Part shown: one piece after another, positions 53,779-63,483 of the stretch
Layout: the number at the start of each line of letters is the position of its first letter
How positions within the stretch are numbered: position 1 is the first letter of the stretch
Source: JAEZBP01 sp963832725
GTDB lineage: Bacteria > Myxococcota_A > Polyangia > Polyangiales > Sandaracinaceae
Assembly: GCA_963832725.1 (NCBI GenBank)
Contig: CAWHVG010000006.1
Coordinates: 62,001 to 126,000, forward strand
Length of the DNA stretch: 64,000 nucleotides
Direction of reading: 5' to 3'
Notes under the pieces: model-generated
What the model was told of the DNA's origin: nothing
The model's input: only the letters and a program-made list of their open reading frames with translations
Databases searched by the model: none
Program-made: the position numbers and the translations under genes

Positions 53779-54225
53779 ATGGAGGACGCGTTCGAGATGG
53801 AGGCGGACGCCGTCGACGCGCTCGAGCTGGAGTCCTTCGTCATCAGCGCCGAGCGGATCGCCGAGGCGCTCCTCGAGCACCGCGGCGCGCTCTTCACGCG
53901 CGGGTTCGTCATCCGGAAGTTCCTGGATCTGCGCACCAGCAGCGTGCGCACACCCGAGCGGCGCATCCCCGAGGAGCACCGGCTCTTCTTCTTCGAGGGC
54001 GAGCTGATCTGCCACGCGCCCTATCACGACATCGGCGACCCGCTGACCGACGTCGCGCCCTACCGCATCCTCGGCGCACGGATCGACTCGCCCTTCTTCA
54101 CCGCGGACATCGCGTTCCGCGACGACGGGGGCTGGGTGGTGGTCGAGATCAACGACGGCGGCGCCTCGTCGCTGCCCGAGCAGCTCGACCCGCGGCAGCT
54201 CTACGGGGCCATCACCGGCGCGTAG
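53779..54225 (+). CDS. ATP-grasp domain fragment
   Basis: 148 residues reading FVIRKFLDLRTSSVRTPERR, HRLFFFEGELICHAPYHDIG, FFTADIAFRDDGGWVVVEIN and DGGASSLPEQLDP. The VVVEINDG stretch with the preceding basic and acidic residues is the C-terminal Mg/ATP-binding half of an ATP-grasp ligase (DUF4343-like group). The N-terminal half that would complete the grasp is absent upstream, where the opposite strand carries the M50 gene, so this is a truncated or minimal protein. The ATG at 53779 has no convincing ribosome site. Confidence 0.6.
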   Translation: MEDAFEMEADAVDALELESFVISAERIAEALLEHRGALFTRGFVIRKFLDLRTSSVRTPERRIPEEHRLFFFEGELICHAPYHDIGDPLTDVAPYRILGARIDSPFFTADIAFRDDGGWVVVEINDGGASSLPEQLDPRQLYGAITGA

Positions 54226-54466
54226 CGGACCGTGAGCGCATACGCACGAGGAATGACGGTCGGTGTCCGGCGCGAGTGTCTGACGCGTTCAGCCTGCGAA
54301 CGCGAGGCGGACTGGACGCGCCGAGCTCGCGCCGTTCGCGCGAGGGCCGAGTCCGCGCCATCACATCTCGCGCGAGGATCGACGCCGTCGTGCGCGCGTG
54401 CTGCACACGACGTCGGCTCGACCTGCCGAGGGCTCTCCGCCGCGGCTCGCGTGTCATGATGCGCGC

Positions 54467-55297
54467 ATGACCTACGGCGTGATCGTCGGCGAGCGCGGCG
54501 ACCCCGAGCGGTGGCGGAGCGAGCGGCGGGTCGTTCCGCGCGGCCCCGGGACGCTCTACCGGAAGCTGCAGACGGTACAGCACCTCGCGTCGCGCGACCG
54601 CGCCGCCGTGCTCGGCTTCCTCCGCGCTCGGCCGGCCGCTGGTCGCGTCGGGCGGCGCACGCGGCTCGCCTTGCTCCGCTCGTATCTCACCACCACCAAC
54701 GCGCTGCGCGGCTACCACACGCTGACGGAGATCCTCGGCGTGGCCGAGCACGTGCTGCGCCTCGCGGACCGACCGGGGCTCACCGTCGTCGAAGCGGGCG
54801 CCGGGAGCGGAGCGAGCACGGCCAAGCTGAGCCTGGCGGTCCGCGTCGCCGGCGGCCGGCTGCACGTCTTCGACACCTTCCGCGGCATCCCCGACAACGA
54901 CGAGCGGCACGAGCTCCTCGACGGAACGCCGATCCGATTCGTGAAAGGCGCGTTCCGAGGCCGGCTCGGCGCGGTGAAGCGCCGCGTGCGCGAGCACGGC
55001 GCGCCGGAGGTCTGCACCTTTCACAAGGGCCTCTTCGAGAGCACCCTGCCGCCCTTCGACACGCCGGTGGACGTCGCGCTGCTCGACGTCGACCTGCTCT
55101 CCTCGACCCGCGTCTGCCTCCGCCACCTCTACCCGCGCCTGCGCGCAGGTGGCGCCATCTACAGCCAGGACGGGCACCTACGAGCCATCCGGCAGCTCTT
55201 CGACGACACCGCGTTCTGGCAGGGCGAAGTGGGCTGCGCACCGCCCCGCGTCGAGGCCCTCGGCGACGGCAAACTGATCCGGCTCACCCGCGTGTGA
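54467..55297 (+). CDS. TylF/CmcI-like methyltransferase
   Basis: 276 residues. Rossmann domain with LTVVEAGAGSGASTAKLSLA (motif I), RLHVFDTFRGIPDNDE (the D-T-F-x-G-x-P signature of TylF/MycF macrolide sugar O-methyltransferases), VCTFHKGLFESTLPPFDTPV, DVALLDVDLLSSTRVCLRHL (D-x-D metal region) and GGAIYSQDGHL. An N-terminal helical region of about 85 residues precedes it. Acceptor unknown; no polyketide or sugar genes adjoin. Start ATG 54467. Confidence 0.85.
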   Translation: MTYGVIVGERGDPERWRSERRVVPRGPGTLYRKLQTVQHLASRDRAAVLGFLRARPAAGRVGRRTRLALLRSYLTTTNALRGYHTLTEILGVAEHVLRLADRPGLTVVEAGAGSGASTAKLSLAVRVAGGRLHVFDTFRGIPDNDERHELLDGTPIRFVKGAFRGRLGAVKRRVREHGAPEVCTFHKGLFESTLPPFDTPVDVALLDVDLLSSTRVCLRHLYPRLRAGGAIYSQDGHLRAIRQLFDDTAFWQGEVGCAPPRVEALGDGKLIRLTRV

Positions 55298-55359
55298 GTC
55301 TCGTTCGCCGCGCGCAGCGCCGAGGGTCGGCGCGCCATGATCGCGGCTCGGACGCTTCT

Positions 55360-55582
55360 TGCCCTCGAGCTTGCGGTCGCGAAGCGCGCTTGGCGATGGA
55401 CTACAGGAACGCGGTTCACGCGCTTATTGCCCTGAGCTCGCGGTCGCGAAGCGCGCTTGGCGATGGACTACAGGAACGCGGTTCACGCGCTTATTGCCCT
55501 GACCTCGCGGTCGCGAAGCGCGCTTGGCGATGGACTACAGGATCGCGGTTCACGCGCTTCTTGCCCTGAGCTTGCGGTCACT
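55360..55582. repeat. 67-bp tandem repeat, three copies and a part
   Basis: Units marked by GGCGATGGACTACAGG at 55392, 55459 and 55526 (67-bp period) with near-identical flanks; a partial fourth ends near 55582. It follows the methyltransferase gene. Coding potential is not supported in any frame. Confidence 0.9.
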
Positions 55583-55834
55583 GAGGGTTGTACGCGCTTG
55601 TCGCGACCACCGTCGTAGAGGTAGTGCGCGGTGATCGTTTGTTTAGGGGTCTGCGCGACCCCTGGCGCGACTGCGTCGCGCCGTACCCCATCGGGGTGCG
55701 AACCTCCGGCGCCTTGGGACGTCGCGCGACTGACGTCGCGCTCGTCCCGCGCCTACGGCCCGCACCCGCCGCGCTGCGCGCGGAGACTCGGGACCCCGGA
55801 GCTTCGAGGGCCACTTTCGAGACCTCCCGCCCAA
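55583..55834. other. intergenic, no gene seen
   Basis: Between two tandem arrays; it holds short GCGCGAC/GTCGCGC palindromic pieces (about 55655-55740). No gene recognised. Confidence 0.4.
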
Positions 55835-56002
55835 CTCTCGCCAAGCGAGCGAGCGGCGGCCTCAACGACCGATCCCCGCAGTTCTCGCGCAGCGAGCGAG
55901 CAGCACCGCCGCCGACCGGAACCGACAGCTCTCGCGAAAACGAGCGAGCTGCAGCTCCCCGACCGATCCCCGCCGCTCTCGCGAGAGCGAGCGAGCAGCC
56001 AC
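55835..56002. repeat. 47-bp repeat with hairpin cores, four copies
   Basis: (C/T)TCTCGC-N3-6-GCGAGCGAGC begins at 55835, 55882, 55929 and 55976, exactly 47 bp apart. Each core folds as a CTCGC/GCGAG hairpin, while the linker between cores varies more (some share CGACCGATCCCCGC). The remaining 290 bases to the kinase-TPR gene show no gene. Confidence 0.85.
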
Positions 56003-56291
56003 CGGCGTCAGCAGGCATGCTGGACGTGCCGCAGGCGCGGCCGGCGTGACCCGTACCAGCACGAAACCCGTCGCGGCCCATCACACCGCGTAGGCGGGGG
56101 CCGGGGGAGCGCCAGCGACGACTCGGGTGGCCCGTTATCGTGCCGTGCATCGAACGACCTGTTGTTCGGTCGTTCGGTGCGCGGCACCTCGGGTCGGGTT
56201 CCTCGTCGGAGGAGCGGGCAATCCCCCGATCCCCGCCGCACGTCCATGCGCGGTAGCCCCGAGCACAAACAGGAAGAGAAAGAGAGAGCGA

Positions 56292-59200
56292 TCAGTCCCC
56301 GATCGCGATCCCGAGCTTGTGCCGCAGCGCCAGGTAGTCCTCGCTCACGCTGTAGAGGTGCAGCTCCTTGAGGCGCTCCTTCTGGGGCACCCCGGCCGCC
56401 TCGTCCGGCGTCGCGCGGACCACGGCGGTGGTCAGCTCCAGATCGTTGGCGAGGATCAAGCCCACCCGGTCGGCCGTCAGGTCGACGTTGGCCACCCACT
56501 TCTTGAGGTCGAGCTCGGGCGCCGCGCTCAGGAGCTTCTGAACGAGGCTGCGCAGGGTCTCCTGCTGCGGTCCGGCCAGGTGCTTCTTGAACGCCGCCAG
56601 GTGCTCGTCGACGCTGCCCGCCAAATCCTTCGGGACGGGGAACTGCCCGACCGCCGTCTTGATGGCAGCCAGGAGCCACGCCCGGAGCCCGCTGCCGGTC
56701 GGGACCAGCATCCGCAGGTAGTGCCCCGGCCGCATGTAGCTCAGATGCCGGCCGGCCACGAACGCCAGCGCCTGCCCCGGCCCGCCGGCCAGCGCGCCCT
56801 TGCCGAGCCCGAATCGCCGCCGGATTCGCGAACACGAAGCTCAGCCCGCCCGGGTCGTCCTTCAGGTAGTAGATGTCGGGCAGCTTGATGCCCGTCAGCC
56901 CCGACGCGTAGTGGAGCATCCGCGCCATCTCCGAGTCGTCCTTCTCCGCATTGCGCTTCTGGCCGGCGTCGAGACCGAAGCTCGAGAGCGGCTGGCTGCG
57001 CGTGGCCAACACGGCCGGCGTGATGGTCGCGAAGATGTCGGTGAGGAGCAGATCCTGGTCCGGGTGGACCACGTGCTTGGCCCACAGGTCGGCGGAGAGC
57101 ACCTCGCTGGCGGAAGCCGGCTCGCGGCTGCGGTGCTTCTTGAAGAAGCTCTCCTCGTCGGGCTCCGCGCTCTTGAGCACGGTCAGCGCCTGGCAGGCGC
57201 ACCAGCTCTCGTCGGGCTTCTTCACCTCGGTGTAGAGCTTGCGGAGCGCCTGGTAGCTCTCGATGCGGTAGGGGTTGATCCGCAAGAGATCGCCGTGGAC
57301 CTTCACGGCCTTCTGGTAGTAGCGCTTGGGCTCCCCGCCGTAGACCTCCGCCAGCTGCTCGGCGCGGCGACGGTTGCCCGGGTCGAGCTTCTGCGCCTGC
57401 TCGAGCGCCTCGGTGGCCGCGCCCTTCTGCTCGAGCCGGTGGAGCAAGAGCTCGCCGAGCTGGTCCCAGAGGTTCGCCAGGTCCTTCGGTTCGGCGCCGT
57501 CGCCGAGCCGCTTGATGCGAGCGCGGTAGGTCTCCTCCAGGCGCTCCCAGTCGGTCTGCACCGTCAGCGCGCTGACCAGCCCCTCGAAGCTCTTGAGCAT
57601 CGAGGGATCGTGCTCGAGCGCCTGCTCGTAGTAGTCCGCCGCCTCGTCGAGCCGGTTGAGCTCGAAGTGCGAGAATCGCCGCCGCGGTGTTGTAGTACTT
57701 CGCCAGCTGCTTGGCGTCGTCGACCAGCTCGGCGATACGCAGGATGACCTCGACGAGCCGAGACCAGTCCTTGTTCTCCGAGTAGACCGCCATCAGCTTG
57801 GTCAGCAGGTTGCGATCGTCGGCTTTGATCTCGAGGGCCGCGACGTAGCTCTTGGACGCCATCGCGCGGTCGCCGAGCTTCTGCATGAGCACGTCGCCGG
57901 TGTCGACGAGCAGCGCGAAACGCTCGTCGTCGTCGGCCGCCTCCATGCGGCGCCGGAGCGTGCGGACGACCTTCTCCCAGTCCTTCTTGGTCTCGTAGAG
58001 CTGGCGGAGGGAGGTGAGCGGCTCGGGCTCGTCCTGCATGAGGTCGGCCGCCTCGTCGAGCACCTTCTCGGCCTCGTCGAGCTCGTCGGCGCGGCGCAAC
58101 GAGTCGCCGAGACGCCACAGGATCCGGCCCTTCTCGCCGCCGACGAGGTCGTCCCCGAACTGCTTCAGGATGTCGCGGTAGAGCTCGGCCGCCTCGTCGG
58201 GCGCGCCGTGGTCGTCGGTGACCGCGGCCACCCGCTCCAGCACCTCGCGGTCGTCCGACGCGAACGCCTTCGCGTTGAGGTACGCGCGCTGCGCCTTGTC
58301 GAAGTCCTCGAGTTGGCGGAAGGAGTCGCCGCAGCGGACGGCCACGTCGCGCGCCACGTCCACGGGCATGTCGCCCGTGCGCGCGAGCAGCGGCTCGTAG
58401 TGGTTCGCCGCCGTCGCCCAGTCGCCGGCCTCGAACGCCATGTCGCCCAGCCCGCGCGCCGCCGGCGTGCAGGTCGCGTCGAGCTCCAGCGCGTTCTCGA
58501 ACGCCTCGCGCGCCTTGGCCAGGTCCTCCAGCCGGTCGCGGCGCAGCTCGCCGAGCTCGGCGTAGAGCTTCGCCTTCGAGATGTCGCCTTCGGTGATCTC
58601 GATCTCGCGGAGGAGCAGCTCCGCCGCCCCGTGCGCATCGCCGCGGCCCGAGTAGATGCTGCGCAGCGCACCCGCCGCGCCGGTGTGATCCGGGTGGGCG
58701 TCGAGGGCGAGCTTGTAGCGCGCGATGGCGCCGTCCTTGTCGCCGCGATCCTCGAGGATGCGGCCGGCCCGCACGTAGAGCTCGGCCTTCTTGACGGGAT
58801 CCTTCTCCGCCTCGGCCAGCTTCTCGGTGGACTCGAGCGCCTTGTGGGCATCACCGGTCTGCGCCTGCAAGCGCGCGCTCAGCTCGAGCGCCTCGGTGTG
58901 GCCCGGCTGGATGGCCGTGACCCGCTCGACCATCGCCAGCGCGCGCTCCGGCGCGCCGACGTCGACCATCAGCACCTTGGCCGCCGAGAGGAGCAGACCG
59001 ATCTTGCGCTCCTCGTCCTCGCTGCCTAGCGCGTGCCGCTGCAGCGTCTCGGCGAGGTCGTCGAAGCGCTGGAGGTGCCGGTAGATCCGAGCCAGCGCGG
59101 TGTTCGCGCCCTCATGGCCCGGCTCCATCTCGACCACCGCCGCGAACGCGTGCGCCGCCTTCTCGTGATCGACGAACTCCTCCAGTTGGATCTGACCGAT

Positions 59201-61636
59201 CCGCTCGAGCAGCGCGATCTTCTGGCGCGGCGTGGCCGCCAGCTCCCGCTGCTTCTCGAGGTTCTCGAGCAGCTCCGAGAACTTGCCGCTCCGCGCGTAG
59301 ATGCGCTCGAGGCCCTTGAGCGCGCTGACGTTGTGCGGGTCGTGCTTGAGCACACCCTCGTAGTGGGCCGCGGCTTGATCCAGATCGTCGAGGCGATCCT
59401 CGTAGAGCTCGGCGATGGCGCCGAGGGTCTCGACGCGATCGTCGCCGCGCTGGTTCTTGGCCTTGGTCTCGAGCAGACCGACCAGCCGCTTCCACTCCTT
59501 CTGCTCGGCGTAGATCGACTCGAGCGCCTCGCTCGCCTTCGGGTGCGCGGGATCGTCGGCGATGACCTGCTCGAAGACCTCGGCTGCCCGACCGGCGTCG
59601 CCGAGCTTCCGGTAGACGATCTCGGCCGCCTCGGCGCGCCAGTCGCGGGCCCGCGCCGGGTTCCCGGCCGACTCCGCGCGCTGCATGAGCATGCCGACCA
59701 GCTCCTGCCAGCTCTGCGCCTTGCGGTAGAGGGCGATGGTGCCCTCCATCGCCGCGTCGTTGGCCGGGTCGATGGTCAGCGCCTGACCGAAGCAGGGCAC
59801 CGCGAAGTCCGGCCGCGAGAGCTTGTCGGCGTACCAGCGGCCGAGCAGGACCAGCATGGCCACCTTCAGCCCCTCGTCGTCGGTCTCCTGGAGCGTCTCG
59901 TTGAGCATCGAGACGACCTCGTTCCAGCGCTCCAGGTTGCCCTCGGCGAGGCGCTCGACCTCGCTGACGATGCGCTCGTCGCGCGGGTCCTCGGCCAGCG
60001 CCTGCGCCCAGGCGACGTAGGCGTTCTCGGCGTCGTCGAGCTGCTTCTCGTAGGTCTCGGCGATCTCGCGCAGGATGCCCGCGCGCTCCTCGGCCGACTC
60101 CTCGGATTCGACCTTCTCCAGCAGGAGCTCGACCAGCCCCTCCGCGTCGCCGCTGGCCCGCTTGAGCTCCTCAATCGCCGCCCGCGCGATCTCCTCGGTC
60201 TCGTCGAGCTCGAGGATGGCGCGGTAGGACGCCTCGGCGCCCTCGTGATCCAACAGGTCCGCTTCCTGGATGCGCGCGATGCGGAAGAGGAGCGCCTTCT
60301 TGGCCTCCGCGTCCTCGACCTTCTCCACCGCGGCCTGGAAGACCTCCACCGCCTTGTCCCACGCCTCGGCGGGCTCGACGACACGCTCGAGCGCGACGGC
60401 CAGCTCCTCCTCGGTCGGGCCCTCCTTCAGAAGCTCCGCGGCCTCCTCGAACGCCTTCTGGTCGAGGTCCTCCTTCTTGCGAGCCTCGGGCGGGATCGAC
60501 GCGCGGCCAATCGACTCGATGGCCTCGCGGAACGCGGTCGCGCTCGGGTAGCGGTCGGCCGGATCCTTGGCCAGCGCCTGGAGCAGGATCGCGTCGAGAT
60601 CCTTCGGCACCCAACCGCGCGGCGCGTGCGCCGAGGGCGCCTCGGCGTCCGTGACCAGATGCTGCGCGACCACGTCGATCGCGCTCTCGCCCACGAAAGG
60701 CGCCCGGCCGGTGAGCGCCTCGAAGAGCAGGCAGCCGGTCGCGTAGAGATCCGCGCTCGGGCCGACCGCGCCGCCCCGCGCCACCTCCGGCGCGATCGAC
60801 TTGGCGGTCCCGAAGAGCGGCAACAGCCCCGCGTGGCCATTCTGCATCGGCGTGCGCGCGAAGAGCCAATCGATGCCCGCGTCGACCAGCACACCGGTCG
60901 GCTCGTTCTTCATCTTGTCGGACGCGCTCGGCCGGTGGATGAAGACGTTCTCGGCCTTCACGTCGCCGTGCACGAGCCCGCGCCCGTGCAGCGTCTCGAG
61001 CGCGCTGAGCACGCCGCGCACGATCGGGCGCGCCTCGTTGTAGTGCATGGGCCCGGTGCGGCCGATGCGGGACGCCAGCGACTGCCCCTCCACGAACGCG
61101 GTGGCGACCCAGGGGCGGCCGTCCTCGAGCGTGCCGACCTCGATCACCGGCGCGAGGCTGGGGTCCTCGACGCCCTTGTGGACGCGGGCGACGGTCTGAT
61201 AGCGGCGGGTGGCCACGCGATCGCGGGCGTGAACCGGCCGGACCACCTTGAGCGCCGCGCGGCGCACGTTGCCCTCGTCGTCCTTCTGCTCGACCAGGTA
61301 GACGACGCCGACTCCGCCTTCGCCGATCTTCTTGAGCACCCGGAACGACTCCACGCGACTGCCGGGCTCCAGCTCGTCGCCCGGGTCCGCCTCGAAGAGC
61401 TTCTGGAGCTTCTGGTTGACGCCGTCCTTGCTGAGCAGGACCGCGTCGGCGAGCGCCAGGAGCGCGTCTTCGGTGCGGCAGCGCTCGACGAGGGCGCGCG
61501 CGAACGCGCCTTTCCCTTCCGTCCCGCCGACCACGTCCGGGTCGATGCCCAGCAAGTCGGCGCTCAGGGACTTCAGCTCGTCGAGCTCGAAGAGCCGCTC
61601 GAGCTCCCCGCGGAGGATGTCGGTGGTCGCGTTCAT
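56292..61636 (-). CDS. giant kinase-TPR protein, two frameshifts
   Basis: About 1,780 residues joined across shifts near 57675 and 56815. An N-terminal helical region (1-95) precedes a Hanks-type kinase (about 95-375): IGEGGVGVVYLVEQ, RAALKVVRP, catalytic loop GLVHGDVKAENVFI (HGD for HRD) and GVLVDAGIDWLF where DFG is DAG; APEVARG and GCLLFEALTGR follow. Then about 1,150 residues of tandem TPR units (repeats such as AAEVFEQVIADDPAHPKASE) and a C-terminal domain with LDLKKWVANVDLTADRVGL and LELTTAVVRATPDEAAG. The altered DFG argues for a weak or pseudokinase scaffold. ATG 61636; stop 56292. Similar kinase-TPR giants are known in Polyangia. Confidence 0.85.
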
Positions 61637-61869
61637 CGAGGGAAAACCCCGTTGGGTTGAGAGGCCGGATTCACCAGGACCAGCCGGGGAAGCACGCGTG
61701 ATTCCCCGCTGCCGGGCCGCGGATCCTACACGGGGGCACCCGAACGGCCAAGCCGGAGGACACCGAGCGTCACCCGAGCTGCCCCGCGCGCGTCACGGTC
61801 GCGTGAGCGTCATCACGTGGGAACGTTTCGGTTGACGCGGAAGGAGGCCGCGATCAAGGTTCGGCCGCC
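61637..61869. promoter_or_regulatory. divergent promoter region
   Basis: 233 bases between the kinase-TPR gene and the ferredoxin gene. No clear -10/-35 or operator recognised; AAGG ten bases before the ferredoxin ATG is the likely ribosome site. Confidence 0.35.
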
Positions 61870-62166
61870 ATGGCGAGAGTGCGCTTTTTGCCCTCGGGCT
61901 TCGAAGTCGACGTGGCGCCCGGAACGGCGCTCGTCGACGTCTGCGACGACCACCCGGAAGCGGAGGTCCCGTTCTCCTGCCGCTCGGCGAGCTGCGGCAC
62001 CTGCCGCTGCCGAGTCACGGAGGGGATGAACGCGCTGAGCAAGCCGGAGGACGACGAGCTCGACGTGCTCGAGGTCTTCGGCGACGGCCCGGACGTGCGC
62101 CTCTGCTGCCAGATCCAGCTCGTCGCCGACGAGCCGGTCACGCTGGACGTCGTCGAGCCGGAGTGA
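61870..62166 (+). CDS. plant-type 2Fe-2S ferredoxin
   Basis: 98-residue electron carrier. Cluster ligands C-x4-C-x2-C lie in PFSCRSASCGTCRCRV (about residues 37-46) and the fourth cysteine is in DVRLCCQIQLVADEP (about residue 78). The beta-grasp fold start is VRFLPSGFEVDVAPGTALVD. An acidic surface (DDELDVLEVFGDGPD) suits docking to a reductase or oxygenase. No partner reductase is adjacent. ATG 61870. Confidence 0.93.
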   Translation: MARVRFLPSGFEVDVAPGTALVDVCDDHPEAEVPFSCRSASCGTCRCRVTEGMNALSKPEDDELDVLEVFGDGPDVRLCCQIQLVADEPVTLDVVEPE

Positions 62167-62266
62167 GCGGCGGTCCTCAGGGACGGCCTGCGCGTCGCCT
62201 GAGCCGATGGGGCGGCAGCCGAGCACGTAGACTGCTCGCCACCCTTCCATTCGCGCCGGCCCAGCG

Positions 62267-62840
62267 TCACGGGGTGATCGACACCCCAAGGAGCGTCCGC
62301 TGCCGGAGCGTGCCCACCAACGTCTCTTGCTGCTGGTGATCGAAGTGATGCTCTCGCGACCAGATGTCGCGGAGGCGTGCACGGGTGCGAGCCTCCGCGG
62401 GTAAGACGCGTGGGATGCTGGCCCCAGTGAACATGAAGTTCGTCGGATTCCCCACGTGGTGCAGTCCACCAATGGTATGACCGAGCTCATGAACGGCGAT
62501 GTTTCCGACGGCTCGAGCAAGCTCGGACTCTCCGTTCGCGAAGAGCGGCTCTGTGGAACCGGCATAGTCCTCCCAGCAGTCGAACCGGCGTTCACCTGCC
62601 GTGAGCTCGGTGGAGCAGGCCCGTCTAGTCACCCGGAACAGCAGTGAGTGGCAAATCCCAGCGAGCCATCGGCGTGCGAATCAAGGAACGACGACGAGGA
62701 ATACCAAAGGTATTTCGAGGAGGAGTGACGCTGAGTCGCGCGTCGAGGGCCGGTGGGATTTTGCCGCGAATCGCTGAGACGGGTGACTAGGAGGTCCGCC
62801 AACGCGCATGCCGAGGATCGCACCAACGGAGACGAGCCCC
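62267..62840 (-). pseudogene. metzincin (matrixin-like) protease, broken
   Basis: The intact C-terminal frame gives ARAVGNIAVHELGHTIGGLH-HVGNPTNFMF, i.e. H-E-x-x-H-x-x-G-x-x-H followed by a Met-turn candidate, as in matrixins. N-terminal pieces lie in other frames: SFLDSHADGSLGFATHCCSG (about 62720-62630) and SASLLLEIPLVFLVVVP (about 62735-62681). No signal peptide can be joined. At least two frameshifts, so either decayed or a sequencing casualty. Stop at 62267. Confidence 0.6.
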
Positions 62841-62878
62841 GACTGCTCGGCGAGCGGGCATCCGCGCGTGCTCAACTC

Positions 62879-63376
62879 GTGTGTGGCGAGCGTGAACTCC
62901 ACGGACACGTCGGGCATGCCAGCTGTGCGAACGCCCCGCGCACGACAGCATGCACTACCGCGGTTGGGCGCACCCCGCGCCCCCCCGGAACACGGTCGTT
63001 GTTCCACGCCGACGAGCCAGCGAACGAAGAAGCGGCCTTCCGCGAGGCGTTCCGAGCCGCCGTCCGAGACGTCGTTCTCGACCTGGCCGCGTGTTACGAG
63101 CCGGACCTCTGCGGGCCGAACGGCGTGGAGCCGGCGCGGGTGGTCGTCGAGATCGAAGTCGACCTCGACGGCATGCCGAGGGGGGTGCGAGCTCTGCAAG
63201 TCACGGAGTTCGCGCTCGATGGGGATCGCGTCGTCGCGCAACCCGGAAATCCAGCAGGTCCGCTGGGCCGGTGCATCGAGAGGGTGTTCGAACGCGTCCA
63301 CCTCCGGCACGTCCGGCTGCGGAGGCCACACGTGGTGCGATACCCGGTGGCACCCGACGTCTCGGGCTGCCCCTGA
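62879..63376 (+). CDS. hypothetical secreted protein, start uncertain
   Basis: About 165 residues. The reliable part, from about 63012, reads NEEAAFREAFRAAVRDVVLD, LAACYEPDLCGPNGVEPARV and VVEIEVDLDGMPRGVRALQV, then CIERVFERVHLRHVRL. It looks like the small C-terminal domain (strand, paired Cys, strand) that recurs in Myxococcota AgmX/TonB-like proteins. The N-terminus before 63000 is odd (Cys-rich, basic) and may be displaced by an indel; a normal signal peptide is missing. Start GTG 62879 is provisional. Confidence 0.5.
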   Translation: MCGERELHGHVGHASCANAPRTTACTTAVGRTPRPPGTRSLFHADEPANEEAAFREAFRAAVRDVVLDLAACYEPDLCGPNGVEPARVVVEIEVDLDGMPRGVRALQVTEFALDGDRVVAQPGNPAGPLGRCIERVFERVHLRHVRLRRPHVVRYPVAPDVSGCP

Positions 63377-63483
63377 ATCCGGGCTTGGCCGGTCCAGGGG
63401 CATGCTGCGCTCGAGCTCTCGTCGGCGCGAGCGTCGGGTCCGCGTCGATGGGGTTTTGGGACGACCCGGGGTAGCCTCGACGG

